Shown in pieces: positions 7,845 to 16,840 of a DNA stretch of 64,000 nt. This DNA comes from Acinetobacter brisouii CIP 110357. GTDB lineage: Bacteria; Pseudomonadota; Gammaproteobacteria; Pseudomonadales; Moraxellaceae. Made by a program: the position numbers and the translations under genes. Within the stretch, counting starts at the first letter, position 1; each line of letters starts with the position of its first letter. The stretch covers positions 20,220 through 84,219 of the forward strand of contig NZ_KI530764.1 of NCBI RefSeq assembly GCF_000488275.1, in the 5' to 3' direction. The notes below the pieces were generated by a model that saw nothing but the letters and a program-made list of their open reading frames with translations, was not told the DNA's origin and did no database searches.

Positions 7845-7877
7845 AAAACAAATCACCTAAAAAAGGTGATTTGTTTT
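7845..7877. terminator. Bidirectional terminator
   Basis: AAAACAAATCACCT (7845-7858) and AGGTGATTTGTTTT (7864-7877) form a 14-bp stem with a 5-nt loop, with A and T tracts on the two sides. It sits between the convergent HTH gene and the AhpD-like gene and can serve both. Confidence 0.88.
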
Positions 7878-7885
7878 ATTTTAAA

Positions 7886-8227
7886 TTATTGATTTTGATT
7901 AAATTCTTCAAAAGCCTCAATCGCATTTGCCGCATACATCAGAGAAGGACCTCCTCCCATATAAACTGCCACAGACAGGACTTCATTTAGCTCTTCTAAG
8001 GTCATGCCCATTTTCACAAGGCTGCGAGTATGAAAGCCAATGCATCCATCACAGCGATTGGCAACTCCAATTGCAAGCGCAATTAATTCTTTGGTTTTGG
8101 CATCGATGACGCCTTCTTTCATGCTGCTTTGTGCTAAAGCATTAAAATTCTTCATTGTTTCAGGAGAATTTTGGCGAATGGTTTTAATGTTGTTGGAAAT
8201 GTTGTGCGTAAGTTCAGTAAATTTCAT
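7886..8227 (-). CDS. Carboxymuconolactone decarboxylase/AhpD-like protein
   Basis: 113-aa all-alpha protein of the AhpD-like superfamily. The core LIALAIGVANRCDGCIGFHTRSLVKMG (about residues 47-73) has the CxxC-x2-H redox signature (CDGC...H) of alkylhydroperoxidase-type members. It is followed by EELNEVLSVAVYMGGGPSLMYA, which also fits the family. A thiol-based peroxidase or disulfide role is likely; the substrate is unknown. The ATG at 8227 is preferred; longer in-frame starts run into the upstream rhodanese gene. The 16-nt gap suggests one redox/sulfur operon. Confidence 0.88.
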   Translation of the reverse strand: MKFTELTHNISNNIKTIRQNSPETMKNFNALAQSSMKEGVIDAKTKELIALAIGVANRCDGCIGFHTRSLVKMGMTLEELNEVLSVAVYMGGGPSLMYAANAIEAFEEFNQNQ

Positions 8228-8243
8228 AATGATTTCCGTTTGA

Positions 8244-8639
8244 TTATTGAACGATTGGGAAATTGGCGTCTTGCCATGCTTGCATGCCGCCTGCGATAGA
8301 GAAAACGTGTGGAAAACCCATATTTTGCAGAGAAAGTGCAGCAAGTGCCGAGCGGCCACCTGAGCGACAAATCAAGTAAATTTCATGTTGAGATAACGCT
8401 TCTAGAGCGACCAAGGTGTCACAGTGCTGTAAAACAGAAGGGTGCTGGTGAATACGCATTTCTAAAACACCACGAGGCATATTTACCGCATGTTCAATAT
8501 AACCTGCTTGATATTCATCAGGTTCACGGATATCAATTAAGATAATATGAGGGTTACTGGATTTTGATTTTAAATCTTGGATGGAGATTTCCTTGATTTT
8601 AGATTTAGCCTCATCAACCAACTGGTTTGAAGTTTTCAT
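8244..8639 (-). CDS. Rhodanese-like domain protein
   Basis: 131-aa single rhodanese domain. Visible features are LIDIREPDEYQAGYIEHAVNMPRG (about residues 38-61), the active-site loop CRSGGRS with its cysteine, and the closing SIAGGMQAW. It should transfer sulfane sulfur through a cysteine persulfide. The loop of six residues after Cys fits sulfurtransferases rather than Cdc25-like enzymes. The ATG at 8639 follows GGAG; the frame opens 24 nt earlier without an SD. It is encoded upstream of the AhpD-like gene, probably in one operon. Confidence 0.92.
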   Translation of the reverse strand: MKTSNQLVDEAKSKIKEISIQDLKSKSSNPHIILIDIREPDEYQAGYIEHAVNMPRGVLEMRIHQHPSVLQHCDTLVALEALSQHEIYLICRSGGRSALAALSLQNMGFPHVFSIAGGMQAWQDANFPIVQ

Positions 8640-8735
8640 TTCCACTCCGCATTTAAATATCATTGTTGATTATTTAAACTAAATTATAGAGATAAATATA
8701 GCAGGATGAAAGATTATTTTTGATTTAAATTTTAT

Positions 8736-8843
8736 TTAAATTGTTTCATGATTTTATTTTATCGATCTTGCAATTTATGGCTATATGTCTCAAATTTACT
8801 CAGGAAGAAAATAAACTGGATGTGAAAATGTGAAACAAGTTTA
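8736..8843. repeat. Dispersed palindromic element, long type, diverged copy
   Basis: About 108 bp bounded by TTGTTTCATGA and GTGAAACAAGTTTAG, with an internal TTACTCAGGAAGAAAATAAA block. The internal block matches those at 18386-18493 (GCTTAGGAAGAAAAATAAA) and 20727-20825 (TTACTCAGTAAGAAAAATAA). It is a member of the family described under findings. Confidence 0.6.
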
Positions 8844-8984
8844 GTGTGCGAAGTTTTTTGATTATGGAGATGGGCTGTTTTGCGAATAAATGTGTTGGTT
8901 ATGGCTCAGTCTATTATTGGAAATGGTGTTTGCCCATGACTGGAGACAAGGTGAGGATACTGGGAGCAGCCCAGTTCAAATCAT

Positions 8985-9006
8985 AAAAAAGCCGACATTC
9001 TGTCGG
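8985..9006 (-). terminator. Terminator of the GTPase/Roadblock operon
   Basis: Read on the minus strand, CCGACA and TGTCGG pair (9006-9001 and 8997-8992) around a GAA loop and are followed by a run of T (8990-8985). It lies about 250 bp beyond the last gene of the minus-strand operon ending at 9259. Confidence 0.7.
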
Positions 9007-9130
9007 GGGGTGTTGTATTGGTTTACTCTGTAGAACGCCTGTCGTACTGTAGTGTCTTGGTGCGTATCTATATTTTTATTTGAAGTAACCGAGACCGAGC
9101 CTTTCTAAATTAAAAAATTCACCATAGTAA

Positions 9131-9208
9131 TAGACTTCTTTCATCACTTTTCCCCCGCTTTGTTTTTCCTCATAGGGAGAAATAAAAGGGGGTTATGAAA
9201 GAAGCCTA
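9131..9208. repeat. Dispersed palindromic element, compact type
   Basis: 78-bp element with inverted ends TAGACTTCTTTCATCA and TTATGAAAGAAGCCTA. Its core has a CCCCC tract, CTCATAGGGAGAAATAAAA, and GGGGG, so it can fold into one long hairpin. The nearest relatives are at 16609-16689 and 38815-38893. Confidence 0.8.
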
Positions 9209-9258
9209 ATAAGTAGATCAAGCAGACATGCTCAGATCACTTTGTTTTGAATACAAGA

Positions 9259-9615
9259 TTAAGAAAAGTCCAATTCTTTTTCAAACGCTTTGAGTTCAAA
9301 GCGCGCCATCGCCAAATTTGATTTTGGACGATCTAAAACAAGATACAGAAATAAATTCTCATTGCTTTCAAGAGGACGAATCAAATGATATTGCTTACCT
9401 AAGGTAATTAAAATATCTTCAATATTATCATTCAATTGAAGTGCTTTCGCGACTTTACGTTTTGAGCGTATGACTTCGGTATTGCCTGCCGCAGCAAGTT
9501 CTAAATCTATGCTTGTTCCTTGCGTGGCTAAAGCTAAACCACTCTCACTATCTACCAACGCTGCTGCAATAAAACCATCTATACCAGTTAGACTATCTAA
9601 AACAATACGACTCAT
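9259..9615 (-). CDS. Roadblock/LC7-like protein 2
   Basis: 118-aa protein with the Roadblock/LC7 pattern: an N-terminal helix, [21 protein letters not shown] (about residues 13-33), a helix with [13 protein letters not shown], then strands [16 protein letters not shown] and [19 protein letters not shown]. Such proteins dimerise and often act as partners or GTPase-activating factors of small MglA/CvnD-type GTPases. It is the last gene of a four-gene operon with a GTPase, another Roadblock protein and a receiver-like protein. Its own sequence diverges from the first Roadblock protein. Confidence 0.75.
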   Translation of the reverse strand: MSRIVLDSLTGIDGFIAAALVDSESGLALATQGTSIDLELAAAGNTEVIRSKRKVAKALQLNDNIEDILITLGKQYHLIRPLESNENLFLYLVLDRPKSNLAMARFELKAFEKELDFS

Positions 9616-9661
9616 TTTACTTCCTACCTTAAGTTAAGGGTTTCCCCGTCAGAACATTGAT

Positions 9662-10621
9662 TTAAAGACCCAGTTTTTTACGCAGTTTTGTGAAAAAACT
9701 GCGAACTTTAACCAACTGTTTTTGATCAGTTGATTCACTATTTCTCATGAATTTAGCTTCATCAGAAACAACATACGAACCCATTTTGAGCATATAGCTA
9801 GTCGCAACAAACCTTATGATTTGTTGTTCGGGAATATTTAACCGATTGATGACCATTTGAATCTGAGCACCTTGGGCGAAACATGCCGCAATCTTTAATA
9901 AATTTCGACGTTTATCGCCCTGTTCGAATTTTGGCCAAATCTCTAATTTAAAATACTGATTGGTCTGAATCTCGGGAAGTTGTATATCCGTAGAACGATA
10001 TGCCACTTCCCAAAGCCAGCTACGTAAATCTTGTGCGGGTTGATTTTTAATGGTTTCTTGCACAAAGTGATTTGTGGCATAGGTCTGATTTAAGCTGTTA
10101 TCAAAAACAATGATGGGATGAGATGGATTGACCCAGACGCGCTCTGTCATGGTGTCGACTAAAGCTAAAAATCCCCGATAGTCGAGTAACTGGATAAAGC
10201 CATTTCGAGGCAATAAGCATTGATTAAATATAGTCGTGAGAGCAGCAGATTTTTCTACAGTTGCAGAGGGGAAATTAAGGGCATAACCCGATGCATAATC
10301 AAAGAATTTCTCTTGTATCCATGCACGTAAATCTTCTAGCTGCGTTACAGGATAAGCTAAAGTGTCATCAACAATCTTTCCCTGCTGTTCTGGAACTTTA
10401 ACCAGACGTAGGTACTGTATATGAATCTGCGAAAGAATTTTTTGAATGATCGATGAAGCAAAAAAAGCATCGTTAACCATCAACAGGTCGATGTTTTTTT
10501 CAGAGATATTGACCCAGCGTACTTCGACCCCATGGGGAATAGATAACAATATTTGGGTTTTAAACTGCTCAAGCACATGTGGACTAACACCAAACACAGC
10601 AATATGTAAAAACTTTTTCAT
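9662..10621 (-). CDS. Uncharacterised protein of the GTPase/Roadblock operon, receiver-like N-terminus
   Basis: 319-aa protein I cannot name. The first ~105 residues have alternating strands and helices like a response-regulator receiver (LHIAVFGVSPHVLEQF, VRWVNISE, NIDLLMVNDAFF, YLRLVKVPEQ, LAYPVTQLEDLRAWI), but the usual paired acidic residues and phospho-Asp are not evident. The middle (about 110-230) is of unknown fold. The end (INRLNIPEQQIIRFVATSYMLKMG, then a basic tail KVRSFFTKLRKKLGL) could be a winged-helix or binding helix. It lies between two Roadblock genes and so probably works with the GTPase as scaffold or effector. Confidence 0.7.
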   Translation of the reverse strand: MKKFLHIAVFGVSPHVLEQFKTQILLSIPHGVEVRWVNISEKNIDLLMVNDAFFASSIIQKILSQIHIQYLRLVKVPEQQGKIVDDTLAYPVTQLEDLRAWIQEKFFDYASGYALNFPSATVEKSAALTTIFNQCLLPRNGFIQLLDYRGFLALVDTMTERVWVNPSHPIIVFDNSLNQTYATNHFVQETIKNQPAQDLRSWLWEVAYRSTDIQLPEIQTNQYFKLEIWPKFEQGDKRRNLLKIAACFAQGAQIQMVINRLNIPEQQIIRFVATSYMLKMGSYVVSDEAKFMRNSESTDQKQLVKVRSFFTKLRKKLGL

Positions 10622-10730
10622 TTTCTAACCGTATTAAGCTATGTATCATTGCGATAGATCATTAAATTCATTTAAATACAGTGAATTAAATGAAAATTAA
10701 CAGTCACGTGTTTTTCATGTATGCAATCAT

Positions 10731-11144
10731 CTATATCTGGATTTGAGCTAAAGATGCGGAAGTTTTTTTGATTGCATAGAGCATTTGCCCCATGAGAATA
10801 TCAGGTGAGCCTACCGCGATAATCAGCATCGGATAGTGCGCATGTTCTACACCCGTTAAAACCACATGCCCATTTTCCGCATTCAGTGAAATAGTCTTAC
10901 AGCCGACTAAGTTGATTTCTGAAATGAAAGCGGACACCATAGCCAGAATGGAGCTAGAGACGGCCGCAATTTTTCCACTATTTTCCAACTTTTTCTTACT
11001 TGCCAAAGCCAATTCAAAACCATCCGAAGAACACAGCATGACAAACTCAAGACCGCTTACATTATTTAAGAATTCTTGAATTTGCATACGGCCAGTTTCA
11101 ATCAATGCTTGTGGAATCTGGCGTGAAAGGGTATTGGTATTCAC
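10731..11144 (-). CDS. Roadblock/LC7 domain protein 1
   Basis: 137-aa protein with a clear Roadblock/LC7 layout: an N-terminal helix, SGLEFVMLCSSDGFELALASKKK (about residues 30-52), a long helix SSSILAMVSAFISEINLV, the strand pair CKTISLNAENGHVVLTGV, then MLIIAVGSPDILMGQMLYAIKKT. The Cvn/Mgl family equivalents bind the GTPase and adjust its nucleotide cycle. The gene begins 15 nt after the GTPase gene, which indicates tight co-expression. Confidence 0.85.
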   Translation of the reverse strand: MNTNTLSRQIPQALIETGRMQIQEFLNNVSGLEFVMLCSSDGFELALASKKKLENSGKIAAVSSSILAMVSAFISEINLVGCKTISLNAENGHVVLTGVEHAHYPMLIIAVGSPDILMGQMLYAIKKTSASLAQIQI

Positions 11145-11159
11145 TTGTTGACTCGTCCT

Positions 11160-11702
11160 TTAAACCATTGCAATTGCGTGAGTTTCAATCGAAGCAATGA
11201 GTACTTCAACCATGAGTAGAACATCATCTTTTTGTCGGGCATCTATCGCAAAAATTGGATAACTGTAGTGGTGTAGACTCATCCAGTCCCGATAAATCTT
11301 GAGGATTTGTTCATCGTGTTGATCGACATGGGTAATCCCGATCACAATATTTTGACTATGGCTTTCAAAAGCGCTGATATAGCTTTGTAAATCTTGCAAA
11401 CGATTTGCACATGAATGATCGATTAAAATACTGACGCCAATTGCGCCTTTGCAGACGATAGACCACATAAAATCAAAACGATCTTGGCCGGGGGTGCCAT
11501 ACAGTCCGATTTTAGTGTCATCCTCAAGCACGATTTCACCATAGTCGATTCCGACTGTCGTGGAATATTTGCTATGTCTATTGATATCTGTATTGATTGC
11601 TTCAGTTTCTACGACAGGAATGTCGGAGAGCGCCTTAATTGCTGCTGATTTTCCAGCACCCATACTGCCGCCAAAAACAATTTTATATTGATGTAAAATC
11701 AT
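11160..11702 (-). CDS. Small Ras-like GTPase (MglA/CvnD-like)
   Basis: 180-aa GTP-binding protein. The P-loop GGSMGAGKS is at residues 11-19, a switch I-like segment with threonines (KYSTTVGIDYGEI) follows at about 45-57, the G3-like LYGTPGQDRF at about 68-77, and the G4-like THVD near 124. The G3 motif has YGTPGQ where Ras has DTAGQ, as seen in bacterial MglA/CvnD groups. The gene is first in an operon with two Roadblock proteins and a receiver-like protein, so it is the likely switch of a polarity or signalling module. The regulated process is not evident. Confidence 0.88.
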   Translation of the reverse strand: MILHQYKIVFGGSMGAGKSAAIKALSDIPVVETEAINTDINRHSKYSTTVGIDYGEIVLEDDTKIGLYGTPGQDRFDFMWSIVCKGAIGVSILIDHSCANRLQDLQSYISAFESHSQNIVIGITHVDQHDEQILKIYRDWMSLHHYSYPIFAIDARQKDDVLLMVEVLIASIETHAIAMV

Positions 11703-12294
11703 ATAGATACTCTCTTTCTATCAAGATTTAATAAGATATAAAATCTATTTGGTCGTTTCCGAATTAAAGCAGACACGATGTCACCCTAGATTGAACCAGC
11801 TGCTGACGAGTAGGTGGAACAAGCGAAGGATGAATTCAACATCGGGATATCTTGCAAACGGAGCTTATGGCTGGCAACGTGAATAAACTGTGAATTTATT
11901 TGATATTTTAAGAATGAATGTGATTTTTATTGCCAGATGCAGCAAGAGATTGCTTAAAGCTATTTGGGTTTTTCTTGGCTCGTGTCAAAGCTGCATCATA
12001 TCCAGCAAAAATAATTTATAGGCTTAAGGGCTAAAGCTATGATGTTTTCAAGACGTTGTCTAGCAGATGAAATCTCGTAGAAAATTGTTAATATCGATTT
12101 AATTTTGCACAAATTTCATCTGCCAAGTGCCTGTTTTTATATAAATATCAGTCCATATGTGTATTTTTAGGTTGAGCATAGTTTTTCTTGGCAGTGTTTG
12201 CTCTTGTCCCTGTTACTTTGAACTGATGAAAGTCTTGGATCGCGAAAAACTGCTGATTATGCTGCAAATGTGAAACTGATACATTTCCATGCCC
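11703..12294. other. Intergenic region without recognisable gene
   Basis: About 590 bp between the GTPase start and the end of the TauE/SafE gene. It should hold the promoter of the minus-strand GTPase operon. I see no convincing coding frame, strong hairpin or copy of the dispersed element. Confidence 0.5.
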
Positions 12295-13047
12295 TTAACC
12301 AACAGCCAGATAACGAATCAACAGGCTGATGCCTGAACAAAGAACCAAAATATAAATGAATTGATTAAAGCGGCTTAAACTCATTTTTGCCATGATTTTT
12401 TTGCCAATATAAACGCCACAGAGCATACTGGGAATCAGCAGTATGACCAAGCCCAACAATGGTAAAGAATACAGTCCCATCAATAGACACAAAATTAGCC
12501 GTAGGCTGGTGCTGAGTGAAATGAGGACACTTTGTGTGGATTGAATCTGTAGTTTGTTCGGGAGTTTTTGTTGTAAATATAGTGCATATAAAAACCCACC
12601 ACTGCCAAATAATGCACCAAACAAGCCACCAAATAGCCCTACTGGAATATGTAAATAGGCTCGGGAAGATGGATGAGAGATAGGCTTCTTGAACAATTGG
12701 TACAGGCTATAACCGATACAAAAAATGGCCATAAATAAGAGCAATAACATGGGTGGACGCGTGGCCAGCAGATAAATACCCAAACCTGCGCCGAGGCTCA
12801 TAAATGGGAAAAGTTGCCGCACTTGATGGTATTCAACGCTTGACTGTAATTGATACCAGTTTTTGATAGAAGCAATTGCATCAAGAATCACGATCATGGG
12901 AATGATTTGATTCAGCGGCATATATAGACTTAACCACGGAGCAGCAATCAGTGTTGTTCCAAACCCAGAAAAACCAAAAACGATATAGGAGAGGAAAATA
13001 ATAGGGAGATAAACCCAATTCCACTGCATAAATAACCAATCCAACAT
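12295..13047 (-). CDS. Sulfite exporter TauE/SafE family permease
   Basis: 250-aa inner-membrane protein with about eight helices. It has the family's duplicated pattern: FGFSGFGTTLIAAPWLSLYMPLNQIIPMIV near the N-terminus and GLFGGLFGALFGSGGFLYALYL at mid-length, where the glycine-rich G.G..G...GSGG forms the second half signature. Members export sulfite or sulfoacetate, or move other small organic anions; the substrate cannot be read here. The ATG at 13047 follows AGAGGAA. It is divergent from a LysR regulator, which probably controls it. Confidence 0.88.
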   Translation of the reverse strand: MLDWLFMQWNWVYLPIIFLSYIVFGFSGFGTTLIAAPWLSLYMPLNQIIPMIVILDAIASIKNWYQLQSSVEYHQVRQLFPFMSLGAGLGIYLLATRPPMLLLLFMAIFCIGYSLYQLFKKPISHPSSRAYLHIPVGLFGGLFGALFGSGGFLYALYLQQKLPNKLQIQSTQSVLISLSTSLRLILCLLMGLYSLPLLGLVILLIPSMLCGVYIGKKIMAKMSLSRFNQFIYILVLCSGISLLIRYLAVG

Positions 13048-13101
13048 ATAAATTCCTCTTTTCTTTTTTATGAGCATAAGGCACTCTTTTGATCTAATCT
13101 A

Positions 13102-13117
13102 ATTCAAAATTTTGAAT
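13102..13117. promoter_or_regulatory. LysR-type operator between the permease and regulator genes
   Basis: The 16-bp perfect palindrome ATTCAAAATTTTGAAT contains the T-N11-A arrangement of LysR boxes. It lies in the 94-bp divergent promoter region, 24 bp before the chosen lysR-type start, and is the likely binding site of that regulator. Confidence 0.6.
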
Positions 13118-13141
13118 AAACGATCTAAAAAAGAGATCAAT

Positions 13142-14035
13142 ATGCCAAGCATGAAGCAATTGCAGTACTTAAAGAAAATTGTGGAGACAGGGAGTTATCA
13201 TCAGGCTGCCGAGCAATTATTTATTGCACAGTCGGCATTGAGCCGCCAGATTTTGCTGCTTGAAGATGAACTGGGATTTCAAATTTTTAATCGAGAACTG
13301 CGACAAATTCGGTTAACGCCCGCAGGTGCCTATTTTTATAAAAAAACCAGTCAACTGTTACAGGCATTGCAGCAATCAACACTACAGGCACAAGAACTGA
13401 GTCAGGGAAAACAAGCCTATTTCACCTTGGCTCATTCTAGTAGTATTGGTTTATCTGAAAATTTTTTACAGAAAACTCAGCAGTTTGCCTTGATGCAACA
13501 GGTGAGTATGGAGATCGGTCAATATTCTTCAGAACAGCAGATTGAACTGTTAACCAATCGTCAGTTGGATATAGGCATATTACGTTTGCCGGTGCTGACG
13601 CATGATTATGCTGAACTGGAACTGGTCGAATATCAAAAAGAACGCCTTTATGCTGTGTTGCCATCACAACATGCGTTAGCAAACTGTACGGTTTTACAGG
13701 TATCTGATTTAAAAAACGAGAAGTTTGTTTCTGTGCCGCATCCTGAACGTGGCGGTATGAGTTATGTATTACGCAGTTTATGTGTTGCTTCAGGATTTAA
13801 CCCGCAACCTGCGGCTGTACGTTCGCGTAAACGTATGCAATTGATTTTGGTACAGCAAGGTTTTGGTGTAAGCATTATTGCTGAGTCTATGATTGACCGC
13901 ACTCTTATGGCCGTAAATTATGTTCCACTTTCGGATCAGGCTGCTTATGCTCAAGTAGTTATTGCATATCATCGACAGGCCAGTCCACTGTTAAAAAATT
14001 ATGTTCAGGACTTATGCGATGTTTCCAGCTCATAA
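13142..14035 (+). CDS. LysR family transcriptional regulator
   Basis: 297-aa regulator. The N-terminal winged HTH (MKQLQYLKKIVETGSYHQAAEQLFIAQSALSRQILLLEDELGFQIFNR) has the standard LysR spacing. The effector domain follows, with QGFGVSIIAESM near the C-terminal inducer-binding lobe. It is divergent from the TauE/SafE permease, so a small anion handled by the permease is the likely effector. I use the ATG at 13142 (SD AGAGA); the TTG start at 13112 would lie inside the operator palindrome. Confidence 0.92.
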   Translation: MPSMKQLQYLKKIVETGSYHQAAEQLFIAQSALSRQILLLEDELGFQIFNRELRQIRLTPAGAYFYKKTSQLLQALQQSTLQAQELSQGKQAYFTLAHSSSIGLSENFLQKTQQFALMQQVSMEIGQYSSEQQIELLTNRQLDIGILRLPVLTHDYAELELVEYQKERLYAVLPSQHALANCTVLQVSDLKNEKFVSVPHPERGGMSYVLRSLCVASGFNPQPAAVRSRKRMQLILVQQGFGVSIIAESMIDRTLMAVNYVPLSDQAAYAQVVIAYHRQASPLLKNYVQDLCDVSSS

Positions 14036-14421
14036 GTTCTTGGATTTGTATTCTTGAATATCAATCAGCTAATTTAATCTAAATACAATATCCGCAAAAA
14101 ATTGCAGCGATGCGGTTTCATCAACAAATAGCAATCACCCAATATACATCGAGGTCAAGGCAGTTAAGACGTAATTTAGCTGAGGACTTCGTGAAAAATG
14201 CCTGTGGTAGAAGGCAGACTTGCATCTGTTTGCACCCGACAGAGGTGAAATGATCTGACCATCATCTGATGATTTGCATCGAAAATTGCCTTTCATCGGG
14301 ATAAATGCCCAAAATCTACAGATGATGGCGAGAAAGCCTTGTTTAAAATCAAAAAAATGTGAATACTCATGCCCGCAAAAATACAAGCTTGCAAATTTTC
14401 TTTTTGGGTTAGGCAAACACC
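14036..14421. other. Intergenic region upstream of the TonB-dependent receptor
   Basis: About 385 bp that should carry the receptor promoter. I looked for a Fur box (GATAATGATTATC-like) and found none that was convincing. CCGCAAAAAATTGC and GCAGCGATGCGG near 14091-14113 are short self-complementary stretches. I see no gene that I would call. Confidence 0.4.
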
Positions 14422-16602
14422 GTGAACACGTATCCATTTTCATTTTCTCGTTTACAACAGGCATTACTGGCTGTTAGCTCATTGTCATATTTGGGACTGA
14501 GTCCAGTATTGGCACATGCTGAAGATGATCTTCAGCAACTGGCAACTATTACCGTGTCGGCGAAAAAGTCACAGTCAGCGTATTATCAGCCCAAAGTCAA
14601 TTTGTCAGGCTTTGTCCAGCAAAATATTCTGAATATTCCTGCATCTATCAGTACGGTGACCGCAGAACGTATCGCCGATCAGCATGCCAAAACGCTCACC
14701 GATGTGGTGAAAAATGATGCTGCGGTTGGTGATGGTTATGCCGCGATTGGGTATTATCCAAACTTTATGATGCGCGGTTTTGCCTTAAATCTTGGGTCGA
14801 GTTACTTGCTCAATGGCAATCTGCTACGCGGTGAGCAAAATGTTGCACTGGAAAATAAAGAACAAGTCGAAATTCTAAAAGGCATTAGTGCCATGCAAAG
14901 TGGCATGTCAACGCCAGGTGGAGTGGTCAACTATGTCACCAAACGCCCGAAAGACATTCATTCTGTGACGGTTGAAACGGACAGTCATGCTGGTAACCGT
15001 GTTGCAACGGATTTTGGTGGTTTTCTCGGTGAAGATCAGCAGTTTGGCTATCGTCTCAATCTCGCCAAAGAAGAAATGCATCCTTATGTGGAACATGCCA
15101 ATGGACAGCGTGCGTTTGGCTCTCTGGCTTTGGACTGGAAAATTTCAGATCGTTCAAAACTCGAATTTGATATCGAATCGCAGCGCCAACGCCAACGCTC
15201 TGTCCCAGGTTATCAGTTACTTGGTGGCACGACTGTACCAAGTGGCATCAGTTGGGATCGCCTGTTAGGCTATCAAAGCTGGGGTAAACCAGTGACCGAT
15301 GAAAGTCTCAATACTAGTCTCAAATATATTTATCAAGTCAATGATAACTGGACAGCTCATCTTACGGCTTCACAAAGCCGAGCAGTGATTGATGATTATT
15401 CTTCATTCCCATATGGATGTTCAACGATTGGTGTTTGTCAAGTAACAGGCTTAGGCAATACCTTTGACCCAAATGGGAATTATGACATTTATGATTACCG
15501 CAGCCCCAATGACACTTATGTGACCAATCAGTTTAAAGCGAGCTTAAACGGAAAATTTGATACAGGTACATGGTTGCATACGGTGAGTCTTGAATTGTCT
15601 CAGACTTATAAACGCCATGCCCAGTATGAATCTACCAATAGTATGGTCTGGGTTGGTACAGGTAATATTTACAGCAATAGTGCGACCTATAGCCCTACGA
15701 CTGCAACTCTGGGTAAGCACTACAAATCTTTAGAAAGTCAGCAAACAGCATTAAACTTGCTTGATCAGATCGATTTTAATTCACAGTGGTCAGTCTTGCT
15801 GGGTGGGAAGTTACTACATTTAAATGAAAATGCTTATGCTGCTGACGGCAACAATATCCGCGATACCAATTTTAATCGCTTCCTTCCGCAACTTGCGCTG
15901 ATGTATCAACCTTGGGAGCGTACTCATGTGTATGCTTCTTATGCCAAAGGTTTAAGTGATGGTGGGCAAGCGCCTTGGTATGCCAATAATGCCGATACGA
16001 CTTTGGCACCTGTGCATTCAACGCAGTATGAGTTGGGAATTAAACAGCAGTGGAAAGCATTACTCTTTACCGCAGCAGTGTTTGATTTAAAACAGGACAA
16101 TCAATATACCAATACTGCGGGTGATTATGTCACCGATGGTCAACAGCACAATGTCGGTTTGGAACTGGGTCTGCAAGGTCGTTTAAACCAAAACCTAGAC
16201 ATCACCTCTACTTTAGCTCTGACTCGTTCACGCCTTGCGGGCATACAAACGGCTGAATATCAGAGTCATCAAACCCAGAACGTTCCAACCTTGCGCTTTG
16301 CCAGCCACTTGTCCTACCAAGTACCACAGATTGATGGGCTGAGACTGTTGGCGGGCATGCAGTACAGCAGCAGTAAATATGCCAACAAATCGGGTACAGT
16401 CAAAGTGCCTGGCTATAGCATATTTGATGCGGGTACAGCCTATAATTTCCGTGCCTACGGGTATGACAACACGCTTCGACTCAATATTGACAACTTGTTC
16501 AATAAAAAATACTGGCGTGATGCAGGCAGCTTTTTGGGAGATGACTATCTGTTCCTTGGTGCGCCACGTACAGCACAATTGTCATGGACTGTGAATTTCT
16601 AA
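14422..16602 (+). CDS. TonB-dependent siderophore receptor
   Basis: 726-aa outer-membrane receptor that should import a ferric siderophore with TonB/ExbBD energy. The signal peptide ends near PVLAHA (residues about 27-32), and a TonB-box-like ATITVSAKK lies at about 41-49. The plug domain spans about 55-170, with IPASISTVTAERI and EQVEILKGISAMQSGMSTPGGVVNYVTKRP. The beta-barrel ends in an aromatic residue (LSWTVNF). An internal disulfide loop YGCSTIGVCQ is likely. It starts with GTG; a stop codon lies three codons upstream and the next Met is far inside. The ligand cannot be read from sequence. No regulator or biosynthesis gene is adjacent. Confidence 0.93.
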   Translation: MNTYPFSFSRLQQALLAVSSLSYLGLSPVLAHAEDDLQQLATITVSAKKSQSAYYQPKVNLSGFVQQNILNIPASISTVTAERIADQHAKTLTDVVKNDAAVGDGYAAIGYYPNFMMRGFALNLGSSYLLNGNLLRGEQNVALENKEQVEILKGISAMQSGMSTPGGVVNYVTKRPKDIHSVTVETDSHAGNRVATDFGGFLGEDQQFGYRLNLAKEEMHPYVEHANGQRAFGSLALDWKISDRSKLEFDIESQRQRQRSVPGYQLLGGTTVPSGISWDRLLGYQSWGKPVTDESLNTSLKYIYQVNDNWTAHLTASQSRAVIDDYSSFPYGCSTIGVCQVTGLGNTFDPNGNYDIYDYRSPNDTYVTNQFKASLNGKFDTGTWLHTVSLELSQTYKRHAQYESTNSMVWVGTGNIYSNSATYSPTTATLGKHYKSLESQQTALNLLDQIDFNSQWSVLLGGKLLHLNENAYAADGNNIRDTNFNRFLPQLALMYQPWERTHVYASYAKGLSDGGQAPWYANNADTTLAPVHSTQYELGIKQQWKALLFTAAVFDLKQDNQYTNTAGDYVTDGQQHNVGLELGLQGRLNQNLDITSTLALTRSRLAGIQTAEYQSHQTQNVPTLRFASHLSYQVPQIDGLRLLAGMQYSSSKYANKSGTVKVPGYSIFDAGTAYNFRAYGYDNTLRLNIDNLFNKKYWRDAGSFLGDDYLFLGAPRTAQLSWTVNF

Positions 16603-16608
16603 AATAAA

Positions 16609-16689
16609 TAGATTTCTTTCATCATTGTTTACACCCTCTTTAATTTTCTCCCGTAGGGAGAAAGAAAAGGGATTGATGAAAGAAATCTA
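16609..16689. repeat. Dispersed palindromic element, compact type
   Basis: 81 bp with inverted ends TAGATTTCTTTCATCA and TTGATGAAAGAAATCTA and core CTCCCGTAGGGAGAAAGAAAAGGG. It lies 6 bp after the receptor stop codon and could also serve as its terminator. Confidence 0.8.
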
Positions 16690-16840
16690 ATATTCGGTTA
16701 TTTAATTCAAACTGCCTGAGAGGATACCTTAAGCAGTTTTTTTATTTTGGGTTATTTAATCCAATGCTGGGACTAAAAATTGCACTTAAAATCCTGTTAC
16801 ACTCAAATATGCCAGATTTGCAGAAAATTACAGGATAGTG

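Larger units (their letters stand above)
8640..9258. other. Intergenic region with two dispersed elements and a terminator
   Basis: I see no gene between the rhodanese start and the end of the Roadblock operon. The region holds two copies of the dispersed palindromic element (8736-8843 and 9131-9208) and the minus-strand terminator at 8985-9006, which are listed separately. Confidence 0.6.

Noticed and set aside
14036..14421. Fur box before the TonB-dependent receptor
   Set aside because: No 19-bp GATAATGATTATC-like dyad was found by eye, so iron control is not claimed.
14135..14464. 109-aa minus-strand frame upstream of and into the TonB receptor
   Set aside because: It overlaps the receptor signal-peptide region, has no SD or family resemblance, and its composition is not protein-like.
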